From: Natrinema gari JCM 14663
GTDB lineage: Archaea; Halobacteriota; Halobacteria; Halobacteriales; Natrialbaceae
Direction of reading: 5' to 3'
Assembly: GCF_000337175.1 (NCBI RefSeq)
Contig: NZ_AOIJ01000079.1
Location: forward strand, 12,188 to 76,187
Length of the DNA: 64,000 bases
A model generated the notes under the pieces. That model had not been told where the DNA came from. It saw only the letters and a list, made by a program, of their open reading frames with translations, and did no database searches. Made by a program: the position numbers and the translations under genes. How positions within the stretch are numbered: position 1 is the stretch's first letter; each line of letters begins with the position of its first letter. Shown piece after piece: positions 17,599 through 27,526 of the stretch.

Positions 17599-17852
17599 AA
17601 CGAATCAAGAAAGAGGAGAAAAGAAGAGGAACTCGGATCGTGAGGGGCGCGAACTGCGAGGAACACGGACACTCGAGTGTGCGTGGCGAACCCGACCGAA
17701 ACGCCGAACGCGTTTCTTTTTGCGTTCCCGGTCAGTACTCCAGGTATGCACACGCTCATCGCGACGACGGGACCATTGGACGCGATCACGTCCCATCGTC
17801 TCCGAACCGGTACGGTCACCTATCGTCTCGAGTCCATCGCACCGACGACCCA

Positions 17853-18614
17853 ATGAGTGACAACGCTCCCGAGACCCGAACGGATGTGGATCGGACGCCG
17901 CCGGCCGTCGCCGTGGTCGACGCACAGTCACCGGGTAACGTCGGCACGATCGCTCGCGCGATGAAGAACTTCGGTTTCGAGGACCTTCTGCTGGTCGATC
18001 CGCCCGAACTGGATCCCGACGGCGAGGCCTACGGCTTCGCGGGACACGCTCGCGAGGACATCCTTCCCGACGCCGACGAGATCACGTTCGACCAACTCGC
18101 CGAGACCTACCACACGATCGGCTGTACGGCGGTGACGAACGAAGACGACCGTAGCCACACGCGGTTTCCCTACTCGACGCCGGCGGCGTTGGCCGAACGG
18201 TTACCGACGGTCGAGGGACCGACCGCGCTCGTCTTCGGCCGCGAACGCGTTGGCCTGACGAACGAGGAACTCGCCCGCATCGACGAGATCTGCTCGATCC
18301 CCGCCAGCGCCGAGTACCCCGTGCTCAATCTCGGGCAGGCTGCCACGGTAACCCTCTACGAACTCCGTTCGCTCACGCTCGAGGAAACGCAGTTGCCCGA
18401 TCTCGAGCGCGTCCGCGCGCCCGAGCAGACGATCGATCGGCTCTACGACCAGTGGGCGGCGCTGCTCGAGGAGATCAACCACCCGGCGGAGAAACGCGAC
18501 AAGACGATGCGGATGCTACGTCGGGTGTACGGACGGGCCGACCTGACCGAACGCGAGGCGACCACGTTGGTGGGCCTCCTTCGGCGGGCGACCGACCGGC
18601 CGGCCGAGAACTGA
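17853..18614 (+). CDS. RNA 2'-O-methyltransferase, SpoU/TrmJ type
   Basis: A 253-residue SPOUT-fold methyltransferase. The three SpoU motifs are visible: QSPGNVGTIARAMKNFG (about 29-45), ALVFGRERVGLTNEEL (about 124-139) and PVLNLGQAATVTLYEL (about 155-170), forming the knotted S-adenosylmethionine site. A helical C-terminal extension with RRVYGRADLTEREA is as in TrmJ, which methylates position 32 of tRNA. The ATG at 17853 begins just before the conserved domain; the longer frame runs into the origin region. The tRNA target is inferred from the family. Confidence 0.85.
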   Translation: MSDNAPETRTDVDRTPPAVAVVDAQSPGNVGTIARAMKNFGFEDLLLVDPPELDPDGEAYGFAGHAREDILPDADEITFDQLAETYHTIGCTAVTNEDDRSHTRFPYSTPAALAERLPTVEGPTALVFGRERVGLTNEELARIDEICSIPASAEYPVLNLGQAATVTLYELRSLTLEETQLPDLERVRAPEQTIDRLYDQWAALLEEINHPAEKRDKTMRMLRRVYGRADLTEREATTLVGLLRRATDRPAEN

Positions 18615-18723
18615 CCCTCGGGCAGCGGATGTCGCCTCATCGGGCGGAAGGTGTCAAATCGATCAACACAGCCGCTCTCGATGGCCATTACAGTAATACG
18701 GTCCCGGTAACCACGACTACTGG

Positions 18724-19779
18724 ATGACCGACTTACGTCGACGGAACGCGTTGCAGTTGCTCGGCGGTGGCATGGCGTTTCTGGCCGGTTGTTCGGAGAC
18801 ATCCGACGGAAACGGTACCGGACCCGACGACGCCGCCTCGACCGATTCGAACGACCAGACCGACACGACTGATTCCATCGAGGGCGACCTCCCATCGTAT
18901 GCCTCGGTACTCCCGACGACCGATCGCTCGGCGTACTTCTACGGCGCGATCGATGTCGAGACGATGAGTACGCTGCTCGAGGACGAGGGTGCCGAAGCCG
19001 GCGCGGAACCGACGGACCCGCTCGTCGGCAACCCGGTCGTCGTCGCACTCCTCTGTTCGTTCGGCCTGCAACAACTGGGGACCTCCGCCGGACGCGATGC
19101 GTACACCGAGCACAACGAGACGGCCGACGGCGAGGAGCAGTTCGTCTACGCCGACGGCGTCTACACCCTCGTCGGCTCGTATGATCGCGACGGCCTCGCG
19201 ACGGCGCTCGAGGCGGCGGGCTACACCGCCGAGAGCGAGGCGGACGCCTACGCCGTCTATACCCACGACGAGAGCGACGAGGTCGTCGGGGTCTCGGCCG
19301 GCGTGTACGCGTACTCGTATCCCAACGGCAGCGAGTCCGCGTTCGATCCGGTCGCCGCGGTCGAGCGGACGGTCGCGACGGCGACCGGCGACCGCCCGCC
19401 GAAACACGAGGTCGACGACGGCTTCGACCGCCTGCTCCGGGCCGGCGAGAACGGTGGAATCACGAGCTGTCTGTACACCGATGCCGACGAGTTCGACGCG
19501 GCGTCGCTCTCGAGCGATCGGGCGACCGACGAGGACAGCCTGCAGTTCGCGTTCGACGCCTTCGAGGGGGCAAACGGCGTCTCCCAGCACCTCGTGGTGA
19601 CCGACACCGATGCGGCCGCGACCGCAAGCGCTGTCGTCACCTATCGTAGCGAAGACCGCGTCGACGAGGGCCGTCTCGAGTCGGCGCTGGGGACGGAAGC
19701 GGAGACCGTCGAGTTCACCACTGTCGGCTCGCGGATCGAAATCGACGCCGAGTACGGTGGGGAGTTCGCCCGCGAGTAA
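18724..19779 (+). CDS. Secreted lipoprotein of unknown function
   Basis: A 351-residue protein starting with a twin-arginine-like segment (RRRNALQLLGGG) and a lipobox ending LAGC at about residue 23. An acidic Asp/Thr-rich linker (about 24-60) follows, then a folded domain of about 280 residues with alternating strands. It should be exported and anchored outside the cell. I do not recognise the domain. The gene stands alone, with the zinc-ribbon gene converging from the other side. Confidence 0.8.
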   Translation: MTDLRRRNALQLLGGGMAFLAGCSETSDGNGTGPDDAASTDSNDQTDTTDSIEGDLPSYASVLPTTDRSAYFYGAIDVETMSTLLEDEGAEAGAEPTDPLVGNPVVVALLCSFGLQQLGTSAGRDAYTEHNETADGEEQFVYADGVYTLVGSYDRDGLATALEAAGYTAESEADAYAVYTHDESDEVVGVSAGVYAYSYPNGSESAFDPVAAVERTVATATGDRPPKHEVDDGFDRLLRAGENGGITSCLYTDADEFDAASLSSDRATDEDSLQFAFDAFEGANGVSQHLVVTDTDAAATASAVVTYRSEDRVDEGRLESALGTEAETVEFTTVGSRIEIDAEYGGEFARE

Positions 19780-19898
19780 CCGCGCCGTCGGTCGCCGACT
19801 CGAGCCCGGATGGGTCAGACGGGAAAGACAGTTCCCTGCGCCGAAACGAGCCCGACGGGGCAGGCAGGTCCCCGAACCCGGTCCCCGCCTTCCGGTTG

Positions 19899-20555
19899 CT
19901 ACTGCGACTTGACGATCGACGGCTCCTGCTCCCGTGTCCGTCGTGCCGACTCCGACTCGTGGCGGCCGGACTCGGCGACGGTACCGATCCACCCACAGTC
20001 GCTACACGCGAATAGCCCTTGGCCGTCGATCAACGACCCGCCGCAGTCGGGGCACGTGTCCCCCGTCGCCGACTCGAGACCCTCGTCCGGATCGGCGAGC
20101 GGCGTCGGGAGACCGCCGGTTCGAAGCGTCGCGATCGCCTCGTCGGTGGTGTAGGTGTCCGCGGTCACCTCGTCGGAGTGTGGGAAAACGCCGAGCAGTT
20201 CGTCGCCGGCGTAGAGTTCGAGACACAACAGCGGCGTCACGAGTCGCTCCCGGGTCTCGCCGGTCACCTGTGACGTCGTCGTGCGCTTTCGGAACGGCGG
20301 CCGGATCGTCACGCCTCGCTCGTCGGCCCACGCCGAGAACCGGTCGTAGCGCTCGAGGACTTCCTGGTGGGGGCTCTCCTCGGACAGTGCGACCTCCTTG
20401 GGCCAACTCCGAAGCAACAGGTCGTCGATCGCGCCTTCCGACTCGCAGGCCTGTATCGTCTCGATCTGTTCGTCCACTGGCTCGAGCAGCAACGGCGCTC
20501 GGACGTGACACACCACGGTCAGTGCCGGTTGGTCGGGTTCGCTCGTCGAGGTCAT
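19899..20555 (-). CDS. Haloarchaeal HTH-like protein with C-terminal zinc ribbon
   Basis: A 218-residue protein. The first 130 residues resemble a haloarchaea-specific family often labelled HTH domain protein (pattern: ETIQACESEGAIDDLLLRSWPKEV, then FSAWADERGVTIRPPF). The C-terminal part carries CPDCGG and CSDCGW (about 166-190), a two-CxxC zinc ribbon. A DNA- or protein-binding role is possible but not shown. No operon partner: the DMT transporter upstream on the same strand is 120 bp away. Confidence 0.75.
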   Translation of the reverse strand: MTSTSEPDQPALTVVCHVRAPLLLEPVDEQIETIQACESEGAIDDLLLRSWPKEVALSEESPHQEVLERYDRFSAWADERGVTIRPPFRKRTTTSQVTGETRERLVTPLLCLELYAGDELLGVFPHSDEVTADTYTTDEAIATLRTGGLPTPLADPDEGLESATGDTCPDCGGSLIDGQGLFACSDCGWIGTVAESGRHESESARRTREQEPSIVKSQ

Positions 20556-20675
20556 CAGTCAGGTGGTCGGGCAACGTGTGTGCTAATAAATGTTTTCGAC
20601 GGGACGGATATGACCTGCCAGCCCGACCGTTCGTCGCGAGCGGGGAACTGCCGCGATCGCCCGCGACAGGGACGG

Positions 20676-21623
20676 TCACGGCGTCGTGGTGGCTCCGTCG
20701 ACGGCCGAGCGAAGCAGGGATCGCAGCGCCTCCCGTTTGATCACGACGAAACCGGCGAGGATCGTCATCAGACCGACGAGCGTGAGCGAATCGACGAGGT
20801 ATCCCAGCGTGACCCAACTCACGCCCATCGCGACCACCGGCTCGGCGTAGCTGACGAGGATGACCTGCGTCGCTCCGCTTCGCTCGAGCAGGTGGAAGTA
20901 GAGGAAGAACGCGAACACGCCGGAGACGAGCGTCAGGTAGGCAAACGAGAGCACCATCCCCGCCGTCAGTTCGATCGCCGCGACCGATTCCCCGCGCAGG
21001 AACGCCCAGCCGAGCAACACGCCGGCCCCGATGAGCATCGCCCACGCCTGGAGCGTCTCGATCGGGAGCGCCGAGTCGATCGGACGGACGAGTACGCTTC
21101 CGAGTGCGAACGCGATGGCCGACCCGAACACGAGGGTCGCGCCGACCGTGACATCGCTGCCGAGTGCGGCTGACGACGGCTGGACGACGGCGATCACACC
21201 CACCAGACCGAGCACGAAGCCCACCACTCCGGCGGGTGCCAGCCGCTCCTCTGGGAGTACCACGCCGGCGAACGCTGCCGTCAGGATCGGTGCCGTGCTG
21301 ACGATGGTCGCCGCCACCGCACCCGACACGTACAGTTCGCCGAGATACAACAGGCCGTGATAGAGCGCGATGACGAACATGCCGGCGATGGCAACGGCCG
21401 CCCATTCGCCCCACCCCGCCGGTCGAACCCGATCGTTCGCCACGGCGGCGTATCCGAAGACGATCGCGCCCGCGATCGCGTACCGAAAGCCGGCGAACAG
21501 AAGCGGCGGGACGTACTCGAGTCCGATCTCGATCGCGACGAACGAACTCCCCCAACACAGTGCGAGTATCGAAAAGAGCACCGCTTCGCGGTACCCGTCT
21601 GGAATTGAATCGACTAATCTCAT
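20676..21623 (-). CDS. DMT-superfamily transporter (EamA type)
   Basis: A 315-residue membrane protein with about ten hydrophobic segments in two repeated halves, each of EamA type (CWGSSFVAIEIGL near the start, and GSAIAFALGSVLVRP opening the second half). These carriers export amino acids or other metabolites. It is divergent from an Lrp/AsnC regulator, and amino-acid exporters are often controlled by such a neighbour, so an amino-acid or related substrate is a reasonable guess. Confidence 0.9.
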   Translation of the reverse strand: MRLVDSIPDGYREAVLFSILALCWGSSFVAIEIGLEYVPPLLFAGFRYAIAGAIVFGYAAVANDRVRPAGWGEWAAVAIAGMFVIALYHGLLYLGELYVSGAVAATIVSTAPILTAAFAGVVLPEERLAPAGVVGFVLGLVGVIAVVQPSSAALGSDVTVGATLVFGSAIAFALGSVLVRPIDSALPIETLQAWAMLIGAGVLLGWAFLRGESVAAIELTAGMVLSFAYLTLVSGVFAFFLYFHLLERSGATQVILVSYAEPVVAMGVSWVTLGYLVDSLTLVGLMTILAGFVVIKREALRSLLRSAVDGATTTP

Positions 21624-21776
21624 ATTCCATTCGGAAATCGCGACCGTATTTAGACCCTTCTACAAGCACGCCGATTTTTGAGAACCAAAGACCACACATA
21701 TGAATGTATTTCGAATCGGGCGCCACTAGATGGGGTATTATTGTAGAAACCTCCAATCACCTCGGTCGGAAAACAC
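21624..21776. promoter_or_regulatory. Divergent promoter region, DMT transporter / Lrp regulator
   Basis: A 153-bp AT-richer region between the divergent starts. It contains accgtatttagacc (about 21643-21656) toward the transporter and ggggtattattgtag (about 21733-21747) toward the regulator as likely TATA elements. A short symmetrical atatgaatgtat lies near 21700. It probably holds the regulator's own binding site, though no clear operator could be fixed. Confidence 0.4.
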
Positions 21777-22286
21777 ATGTCGGTCGGCGTCGAACGTCGT
21801 CCTATGGACGAACGCGACGTGCGCCTCCTCAAGGCGATCGCCGAACTCGAGACCGGGAGCCCCGAACGACTCCACGAGGCGACCGACATCCCGATCTCGA
21901 CGATCCACTATCGGCTCAACAACCTCCGGGACGAGGGCGTCATCGAGAACGACCGCTACGATATCGATCTCGAGGAACTCGGCCTGGGCGTCACCGTGCT
22001 GATCGAGGTTCACGCGGACTATCAGGGCTCCTACGAGACGTTCGCGGATCGGCTCCTGACCGTCGAGGGGGTCACGAACGTCTACTTCACGATGGGTGAG
22101 ACGGACTTCATCGTCGTCGCGCGCCTGAGCGATAGCGGCATGGTCGAACGCCTGATCGCCGAGTTCGAACGACTCGAGGGCGTCGAACGGACCGACTCGA
22201 CGTTCGTCATCTCGGCGATCGAAGAACGGGACGCGCTGCAGAGCTATAGCCTCGAGACGCTGCTCGAGGAACTCGTCGGCGAGTAA
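21777..22286 (+). CDS. Lrp/AsnC-family transcriptional regulator
   Basis: A 169-residue protein. An N-terminal winged helix (about 12-60) has the recognition helix in ISTIHYRLNNLRDEG. It is joined to an AsnC/RAM ligand-binding domain (about 75-150) with the GVTNVYFTMGETDFIVVARL pattern. Such regulators form octamers and respond to amino acids. It faces the DMT transporter and may control it. The first ATG (21777) is used; an ATG nine codons later (21804, MDERDV) is an equally good start. Confidence 0.9.
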   Translation: MSVGVERRPMDERDVRLLKAIAELETGSPERLHEATDIPISTIHYRLNNLRDEGVIENDRYDIDLEELGLGVTVLIEVHADYQGSYETFADRLLTVEGVTNVYFTMGETDFIVVARLSDSGMVERLIAEFERLEGVERTDSTFVISAIEERDALQSYSLETLLEELVGE

Positions 22287-22319
22287 CGACCGCGGGAAAA
22301 CGGGATGCCAGCTAGCGGG

Positions 22320-24188
22320 CTACGTTCGTTTCTGAATCTCCTCGCGGAGGAGTTCGCTGACGAGGTCGCCGTCGGCCTTCCCGCGGAGCGCACCCATACA
22401 CTCGCCCATGAGTCCCGAGAAGGCCTGCATCCCCTCTTCTTCGATCTGTCCCGCGTTGCGTTCGACGACCTCGACGACGGCCTCGCGGACCTCGTCCTCC
22501 TCGGCTCCGCCGAGTCCGGCTTCCTCGGCCGCTTTTTCGGCCGTCCGGTCCGGATCCTCGGCCAGCGCCGCGAGCAGGTCCGGCACGCCCTCGTTGGGCA
22601 GTTCGCCGTCCTCGACCAGCCGGAGGACACCCTCGAGGTGGTCGTGGGTCAGGTTCTCGACGGGCACGTCGTCTCGGCGGACTTCCGTCAGCGTCGATTC
22701 CAGCGTCGTTGCGGCCAGCGTCGGATCGATCCCGTCGGCCACGACGTCCTCGAACAGGGGCATGTACTCGCCGAAGGCGACCTGCTCGGCCAGCCCCTCG
22801 CTGAGGTCGTACTCCTCCTGATAGCGGTCGACCTTCTCCGTCAGGAGTTCGGGTTCGGGGACGTCGCTCGGGTCGGGTTCGACCGGCGGCACGTCCGTTT
22901 CGGGATACATCCGCGCCGCGCCGGGCAGGGGACGGAGATAGCGGGTCGTCCCGTCGTCGTTCGCGCCCCGCGTTTCTTCGGGCACGCCCTCGAGCGCGGT
23001 CTCGGCGCGCTCGGCGGCGGCCTCGATGGCGGCCTCGGCCACGCCCGTTTCCGCGGCGACGATCGCGACGGCATCCTCGGGACCGGCACCGACCGCCTCG
23101 CGCAGGGCCGTCATCTCGTCCTCCGTGACCCCGTACGCAGGCAGTTCGTCGGTGTGGAAGATCCCGCCCGCGCCGTGGCGCTTCGCATGATCCGAGAGTT
23201 CGGTCCCGAGCCGGCGGTCGGGGGCGATCTCCCGGCCGACGATCCCGTCGAAGCCATACAGCGGGACCGCCGTGACGGCCCCATCGGAGTTCAGTGCCCC
23301 CGCGATGACGCCGCTGTCGGTGTCCTCGAAGACCTCGGTCACGTCCTGTCCGTCACCGACCGACGCGTCGCGATCCGCGAGTTCGTCCCGGATCTCGACC
23401 AGTTCGGCCTGTCGGGCGACCTCGTTGTGGACGATGTCGTCGATATCGTCGAGGCTCTGGACGCCCTTGATCTCGACGCGAGCGCCCTCCTCGATGGAGA
23501 CGTTGACGTCCTGGCGGATCGTCCCCAGACCGCGTTTGACCTTGCCCGTCGAGCGCAACAGCATGCCGATCCGCTCGGCCGCCTCGAGCGCCTGCTCGGG
23601 GCTCGAAATGTCCGGCTGCGTTCCGATCTCGACCAGCGGAATGCCGAGCCGGTCGAGGCTGTAGCGCACCCCGTCGTCGGTCTCCGCGACGCGCTGTGCG
23701 CTCTCTTCCTCGAGCATGAGGTCTTCGATACCGACGGTACCCTCATTGGTCTCGATCGCGCCGCCGGTGGCGATCAGCGACGAGCGCTGGAAGCCGGTCG
23801 TGTTCGAACCGTCGACGACGATCTTGCGCATGACGTGGGCCTGATCGACCGGCGTCATGTCCATCAGTTGGGCGACCTCGAGTGTCGTCTCGAGGGCCTC
23901 CGCGTCGAGTTCGTGGGGCGGTTCGTCGTCCTCCTCGACGAGACAGGTCGTGTCGTAGGCGAGGTACTCGAACTCGCGGTCGACCTTGCTCTCCTCGACG
24001 GCGGCGTCGTCGAGTTCGCCCAGTTCGCTCCGGGTCGGGTGGAGGTAGCGCGTGAAGCTGCGTGTCGACTCCTCGGGCTCCCGGCGGTCGGTCGGACACT
24101 GACAGAACAGCTTCGTCGCCGTGTCGAGTTGCTGGTGGATCTCCAGCCCGGCGACGAGGCCAAGCGCCTCGTAATCGTAGTCAGTCAT
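22320..24188 (-). CDS. gatE: Glu-tRNA(Gln) amidotransferase subunit E
   Basis: A 622-residue GatB/GatE-family protein. The kinase/amidase-docking core begins VAGLEIHQQLDTATKLFC and contains IRQDVNVSI and EIKGVQ. A GAD insertion domain (about 260-400), which marks archaeal GatE, is followed by the helical YqeY-like tail (about 480-622). With GatD it converts Glu-tRNA(Gln) to Gln-tRNA(Gln), the archaeal route to glutaminyl-tRNA. gatD is not in the window. Length is normal for GatE. Confidence 0.96.
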   Translation of the reverse strand: MTDYDYEALGLVAGLEIHQQLDTATKLFCQCPTDRREPEESTRSFTRYLHPTRSELGELDDAAVEESKVDREFEYLAYDTTCLVEEDDEPPHELDAEALETTLEVAQLMDMTPVDQAHVMRKIVVDGSNTTGFQRSSLIATGGAIETNEGTVGIEDLMLEEESAQRVAETDDGVRYSLDRLGIPLVEIGTQPDISSPEQALEAAERIGMLLRSTGKVKRGLGTIRQDVNVSIEEGARVEIKGVQSLDDIDDIVHNEVARQAELVEIRDELADRDASVGDGQDVTEVFEDTDSGVIAGALNSDGAVTAVPLYGFDGIVGREIAPDRRLGTELSDHAKRHGAGGIFHTDELPAYGVTEDEMTALREAVGAGPEDAVAIVAAETGVAEAAIEAAAERAETALEGVPEETRGANDDGTTRYLRPLPGAARMYPETDVPPVEPDPSDVPEPELLTEKVDRYQEEYDLSEGLAEQVAFGEYMPLFEDVVADGIDPTLAATTLESTLTEVRRDDVPVENLTHDHLEGVLRLVEDGELPNEGVPDLLAALAEDPDRTAEKAAEEAGLGGAEEDEVREAVVEVVERNAGQIEEEGMQAFSGLMGECMGALRGKADGDLVSELLREEIQKRT

Positions 24189-24331
24189 TGGCGGCCATTC
24201 GGTGGCGGAGGGGTAAAAAACCGTCCAGTCCGCGCCGTCACGGCGGACCAGCCAATACCCGGTCCCGTCGTCTCCCGTCTCGCTCTTCGATTCCTCCTCG
24301 GTCTCGGCCCCTGCTCGTCGTGCCCGGTCGA

Positions 24332-24787
24332 TTAGAGGTCGAACCCGCCGCCGAACTCGACGTCACCGCGCATCGACTCGGGATGGAACGCACAGTAATA
24401 CTCGACGGCGTCCTCGTTCGCCTCGAACGTCACCGACACTGTCTCGCCCGCCGTCTCCGACGAGTCGGATTCTTCGAGTTCCTCCCCGTCGCTGCTCTCG
24501 AGGACCAGTTCGTGCTCGGCGCCGTCGGCGTTGATCCAGACGAGCTCGTACGCCTCTCCGTCCTCGAGATCCAGCGTCGGGTTCTCTTCGCCTTCGATCT
24601 CCTCGGGTGCGATGCCGTACCAGTGGTCGATTCGGCCAGCGAGGATGATCGGACGCCGATCGGTTTCCGCCTCCTCCTCCTCGTTCCCGTTCTCCTGAGC
24701 AGTCACCACGCCCGTTACACCGGTGGCCGCAGCCGTCGCACCGATGAGTTCGAGTGCCGTTCGCCGCGTCCGTTCGGAGCGGGTCAT
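24332..24787 (-). CDS. Cupredoxin-domain exported protein
   Basis: A 151-residue protein. The N-terminus (about 1-32, RTRRTALELIGATAAATG) looks like a twin-arginine or Sec signal. The rest is a blue-copper-like beta barrel with the ligand pattern EH (in DGAEHELVLE) and YYCAFHPESM, i.e. His, Cys, His and Met in the order of type 1 copper sites. This suggests an extracytoplasmic electron carrier or copper-binding protein. The start used is the ATG directly before the twin Arg; an upstream ATG adds 28 residues lacking signal features. Confidence 0.85.
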   Translation of the reverse strand: MTRSERTRRTALELIGATAAATGVTGVVTAQENGNEEEEAETDRRPIILAGRIDHWYGIAPEEIEGEENPTLDLEDGEAYELVWINADGAEHELVLESSDGEELEESDSSETAGETVSVTFEANEDAVEYYCAFHPESMRGDVEFGGGFDL

Positions 24788-25036
24788 ACATCGCGTCGAC
24801 TCCGACGACGATGAAAAAAGCGTGCTCCCGTTTCTCGAGACAGAGTGTGATTTGACGGGGGAAGCGGGCATTGATTCGCTTCCCGATCAACGAAACGGAT
24901 ACCGGCTCCCGTTGCGAGCCGAGCGGGTTCTGCCCGCTGTACTGGTGTCGATCTCGATCGGACGTCTCGGTCTCGGAACGCGTTTCGATCGCGTAATACC
25001 CGCTTGACCACGCTCACCGTCGACAGCCGGCAGTCG

Positions 25037-26374
25037 TCATTCGTCGGTCGACTCGATCGACGGCGACGGCTGGGACTGTGACCGATTCTTGCCAACCGCT
25101 GTGACCGCATCGAGCACGCGACGCCGTGGGACCTCGATCGCACGCTCTCGATAGCTCTCGTACCGGTTTCGGGCGGCACTGCCGGCGAAGTTCCGCTCCT
25201 CGAATGGCCGCGTTTCGATCAGGACGAGCGATTCGGCATCGTCGACCACCTCGAGGAGCGCTCGGTTTCCGGGCCCGACCACGAAATCGGCGAGTACCGT
25301 CACGCCGGCATCACGAATCAGCGTCTCGGCACCCTCCAGTTCCGCGGGGGAGAGCGTCGCGAACGGCTCGGTCTCGAGGCACTCGATGCCGATCGACCGC
25401 GCCGTTTCGGCAGCGGCATCGCCGCTCGAGACCGGACCGAGTGTCACGTCGATTCCCGCGGTGCTCAACCGAGCGACGACGCCGGCAGCGGCGGCTCCAC
25501 TCCCCACCACGTGGACGCGCTCCGGGTGGGGATCGGCGTGGCGGTCGGCCCTGAAGGCGGTCACCGTTTCGGTTCCCGTCACCGGGTTGGGCATGACGAC
25601 CGCGTTCGCGTCGAACGACGCCGCGAGGGCATCGCCGGTCAGAACGCTCGCGGGAGGTCCGTCCCGAGCGACCGCGCCGTCGGCGAGCAACACGAGCCGA
25701 TCGCAGTATCGCGCGGCCAGGTTCAGATCGTGAATCGCCGCGACCACGGTCCGTCCCTCCGCGACCAGGTCGCGGACGAGTTCGAGCGTCTCGATCTGAT
25801 GATTGACGTCGAGACTCGCCGTCGGTTCGTCGAGCACCATGACCGGCGTTTCCTGAGCGATCGCCTGTGCCAGGACGACACGCTGGCGCTGGCCGCCGCT
25901 GACCTCGTCGATCGGCCGATCGGCCAACTCGGCCGTGCGCGTCCGCTCGAGGGCGCGCTCGACCGCGGCGCGATCTTCGGGGTCCGGCGACGAAAACCGC
26001 GACCGGTGTGGCTGTCGCCCCATCTCGACGACGTCGCGAACCGGGAAGGAAAACGAGAGCGTCGTGTCCTGGGGGACGACCGAGACGAGGCGGCTCGAGG
26101 CCCGCGAGGAGAGGTCGTGAACGTCGATGCCGTCGATCGTGACCGAGCCGGTGTCGGGCGTGAGCGCGCCGCTGATCGCCCGCAACAGCGTGGTCTTCCC
26201 GGCCCCGTTGGGTCCGATGATACCGACGAACTCGCCGGGCTCGATCGTGAGGGAGATCCCCTCGAGCACCGAGAGATCGCCGAACGCCAGGGAACAGCCG
26301 TCGACGGAGACGGTCACCGGATCGGGTCCGACCCCGGCTTCCCGGTCATCGTCGCGGTGATCAGCGTCTGTCAT
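25037..26374 (-). CDS. btuD: Cobalamin ABC importer ATPase BtuD with C-terminal extension
   Basis: A 445-residue protein. The ATPase domain (about 20-265) has Walker A GPNGAGKT (54-61), signature VSGGQ (158-162), Walker B VMVLDEP (178-184) and the switch His in AAIHDLN. After residue 285 comes an extra domain of about 160 residues opening [14 protein letters not shown], Rossmann-like in pattern, absent from bacterial BtuD. Haloarchaeal BtuD proteins are known to be long. It overlaps btuC by 4 bp. The start is the ATG at 26374; the longer frame reads through btuC in another phase. A haem or siderophore substrate is the main alternative. Confidence 0.88.
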   Translation of the reverse strand: MTDADHRDDDREAGVGPDPVTVSVDGCSLAFGDLSVLEGISLTIEPGEFVGIIGPNGAGKTTLLRAISGALTPDTGSVTIDGIDVHDLSSRASSRLVSVVPQDTTLSFSFPVRDVVEMGRQPHRSRFSSPDPEDRAAVERALERTRTAELADRPIDEVSGGQRQRVVLAQAIAQETPVMVLDEPTASLDVNHQIETLELVRDLVAEGRTVVAAIHDLNLAARYCDRLVLLADGAVARDGPPASVLTGDALAASFDANAVVMPNPVTGTETVTAFRADRHADPHPERVHVVGSGAAAAGVVARLSTAGIDVTLGPVSSGDAAAETARSIGIECLETEPFATLSPAELEGAETLIRDAGVTVLADFVVGPGNRALLEVVDDAESLVLIETRPFEERNFAGSAARNRYESYRERAIEVPRRRVLDAVTAVGKNRSQSQPSPSIESTDE

Positions 26375-27468
26375 ACCGAATGCACCTCCCGGCGGGTGAG
26401 TAGAAACAGGAAGAACGGCGCGCCGAGGGCCGCCGTGATGATCCCAACGGGGACGACGGCGGGACCGGCCCGGGCGATCGTATCGGTCGCAACCAGGAAC
26501 GACGCGCCCGCGAGCGCGCTGGTCGGCAACAGGATTCGGTGATCGGGGCCGACGACGAGCCGCATGATGTGCGGGACGACGAGCCCGACGAAGCCGATGA
26601 TGCCCGCGACCGCGACGCCGGCGGCGGTAATGACGCTCGCGAGCGCGAGCAAGAGCAGTTTGGTGCGTTCGACCTCGATGCCGAGGTGATGAGCGTCCTC
26701 CTCGCCGAGCAGGAGGACGTTCAGGTCCCGTCTGAACGCACACAACACGAGGACGCCGACCAGCGTGATCGGGAACGCAAACGCCACGTCGCCCCACTGG
26801 CTGTTGTTGAGACGCCCCATCATCCAGAAGACGGCTTCCCGCAGCGAGTCGCCGCTGTGGACGAGCATGTACGAAATCATCGCGCCGAGAAACGCCTGGA
26901 CCGCGACGCCGGCAAGCAACAGCGTCGCGACCGGCGTCCGTCCCCCGTCGGTCGCGATCGCGTAGACGAGAAACGCCGTCGCGAGCGCGCCGGCGAACGC
27001 CGAGAGGTGAAGCCCCCCGAACGGAACCAGCGCCGGAAACGCGATCGCGGCGACCGCCCCCGCGGCGGCACCGGCGGACACGCCGATGATCGACGGATCG
27101 GCCAGCGGGTTTCGGAAGAACCCCTGCATCACGGTTCCCGCAGCGGCGAGTGCGAGCCCGACCGTCGCCGCGAGCGCGATGCGGGGCAACCGAAGGTTCG
27201 CGACGATGATCTGGCGCGTCGCCGGAACGTCGAACGAAAAGACGGCGGCGTACTCGAGCCCGGGGACCGGCACGGAGAGGCCGAGAACGGGAACCGTGGC
27301 GCTGCCGACGGTTACGCCCGCGGGGACGACGATCGCGTTCAGCATCGCCATCGCGACCGTCACGAGATCGATCCTGACCGGGCCGAGGGCAGCGCTGATA
27401 AGGGAAACGACGACCAGCAGAACGACTAACCCGGCCGACCATGCCGCCGTTCGGACCGGTCGATACAT
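26371..27468 (-). CDS. btuC: Cobalamin ABC importer permease BtuC
   Basis: A 365-residue FecCD/BtuC-family permease with about ten transmembrane helices. Family landmarks are [43 protein letters not shown] (about residues 92-134, described by position) and [15 protein letters not shown] near the C-terminus, the loop that contacts the ATPase. It is co-transcribed with btuD (4-bp overlap) and divergent from the binding-protein gene btuF. The start is the ATG at 27468. Confidence 0.92.
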   Translation of the reverse strand: MYRPVRTAAWSAGLVVLLVVVSLISAALGPVRIDLVTVAMAMLNAIVVPAGVTVGSATVPVLGLSVPVPGLEYAAVFSFDVPATRQIIVANLRLPRIALAATVGLALAAAGTVMQGFFRNPLADPSIIGVSAGAAAGAVAAIAFPALVPFGGLHLSAFAGALATAFLVYAIATDGGRTPVATLLLAGVAVQAFLGAMISYMLVHSGDSLREAVFWMMGRLNNSQWGDVAFAFPITLVGVLVLCAFRRDLNVLLLGEEDAHHLGIEVERTKLLLLALASVITAAGVAVAGIIGFVGLVVPHIMRLVVGPDHRILLPTSALAGASFLVATDTIARAGPAVVPVGIITAALGAPFFLFLLTRREVHSV

Positions 27469-27526
27469 ATGGCAACCAAACTTGCAGTGGGCAAATATTT
27501 GTTGAAGTAGGGTGGAGGATCGTGCG
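27469..27526. promoter_or_regulatory. Divergent promoter, btuCD / btuF
   Basis: Only 58 bp separate the two starts. The segment gcaaatatttgttgaag (about 27491-27507) is AT-rich and contains caaatatttg, a perfect 10-bp palindrome that could act as a shared TATA/operator for both directions. No cobalamin riboswitch-like structure fits in this length. Confidence 0.5.

Larger units (their letters stand above)
16960..17852. other. Probable chromosomal replication origin next to orc1/cdc6
   Basis: An 890-bp region without a credible gene between the divergent orc1/cdc6 and RNA methyltransferase genes. It carries at least six related elements of the form TCGCGKWTGTAA: direct at 17011, 17093 (degenerate), 17140 and 17312, inverted at 17395 and 17449. 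Several are bordered by G or C runs. Haloarchaeal origins are known to have origin recognition boxes with an extra G-string next to the initiator gene. AT-rich stretches at 16985-17035 and 17560-17630 could serve as unwinding elements. Frames across the region contain no conserved motifs. Confidence 0.8.

Noticed and set aside
22305-24335. A 676-codon plus-strand frame opposite gatE
   Set aside because: It is the antisense shadow of a GC-rich gene. GatE on the minus strand has clear family motifs throughout.
25037-27475. A single 812-residue frame spanning the BtuD gene and beyond
   Set aside because: Its first half is Arg-rich out-of-frame reading through btuC. The conserved ATPase begins at the ATG at 26374.
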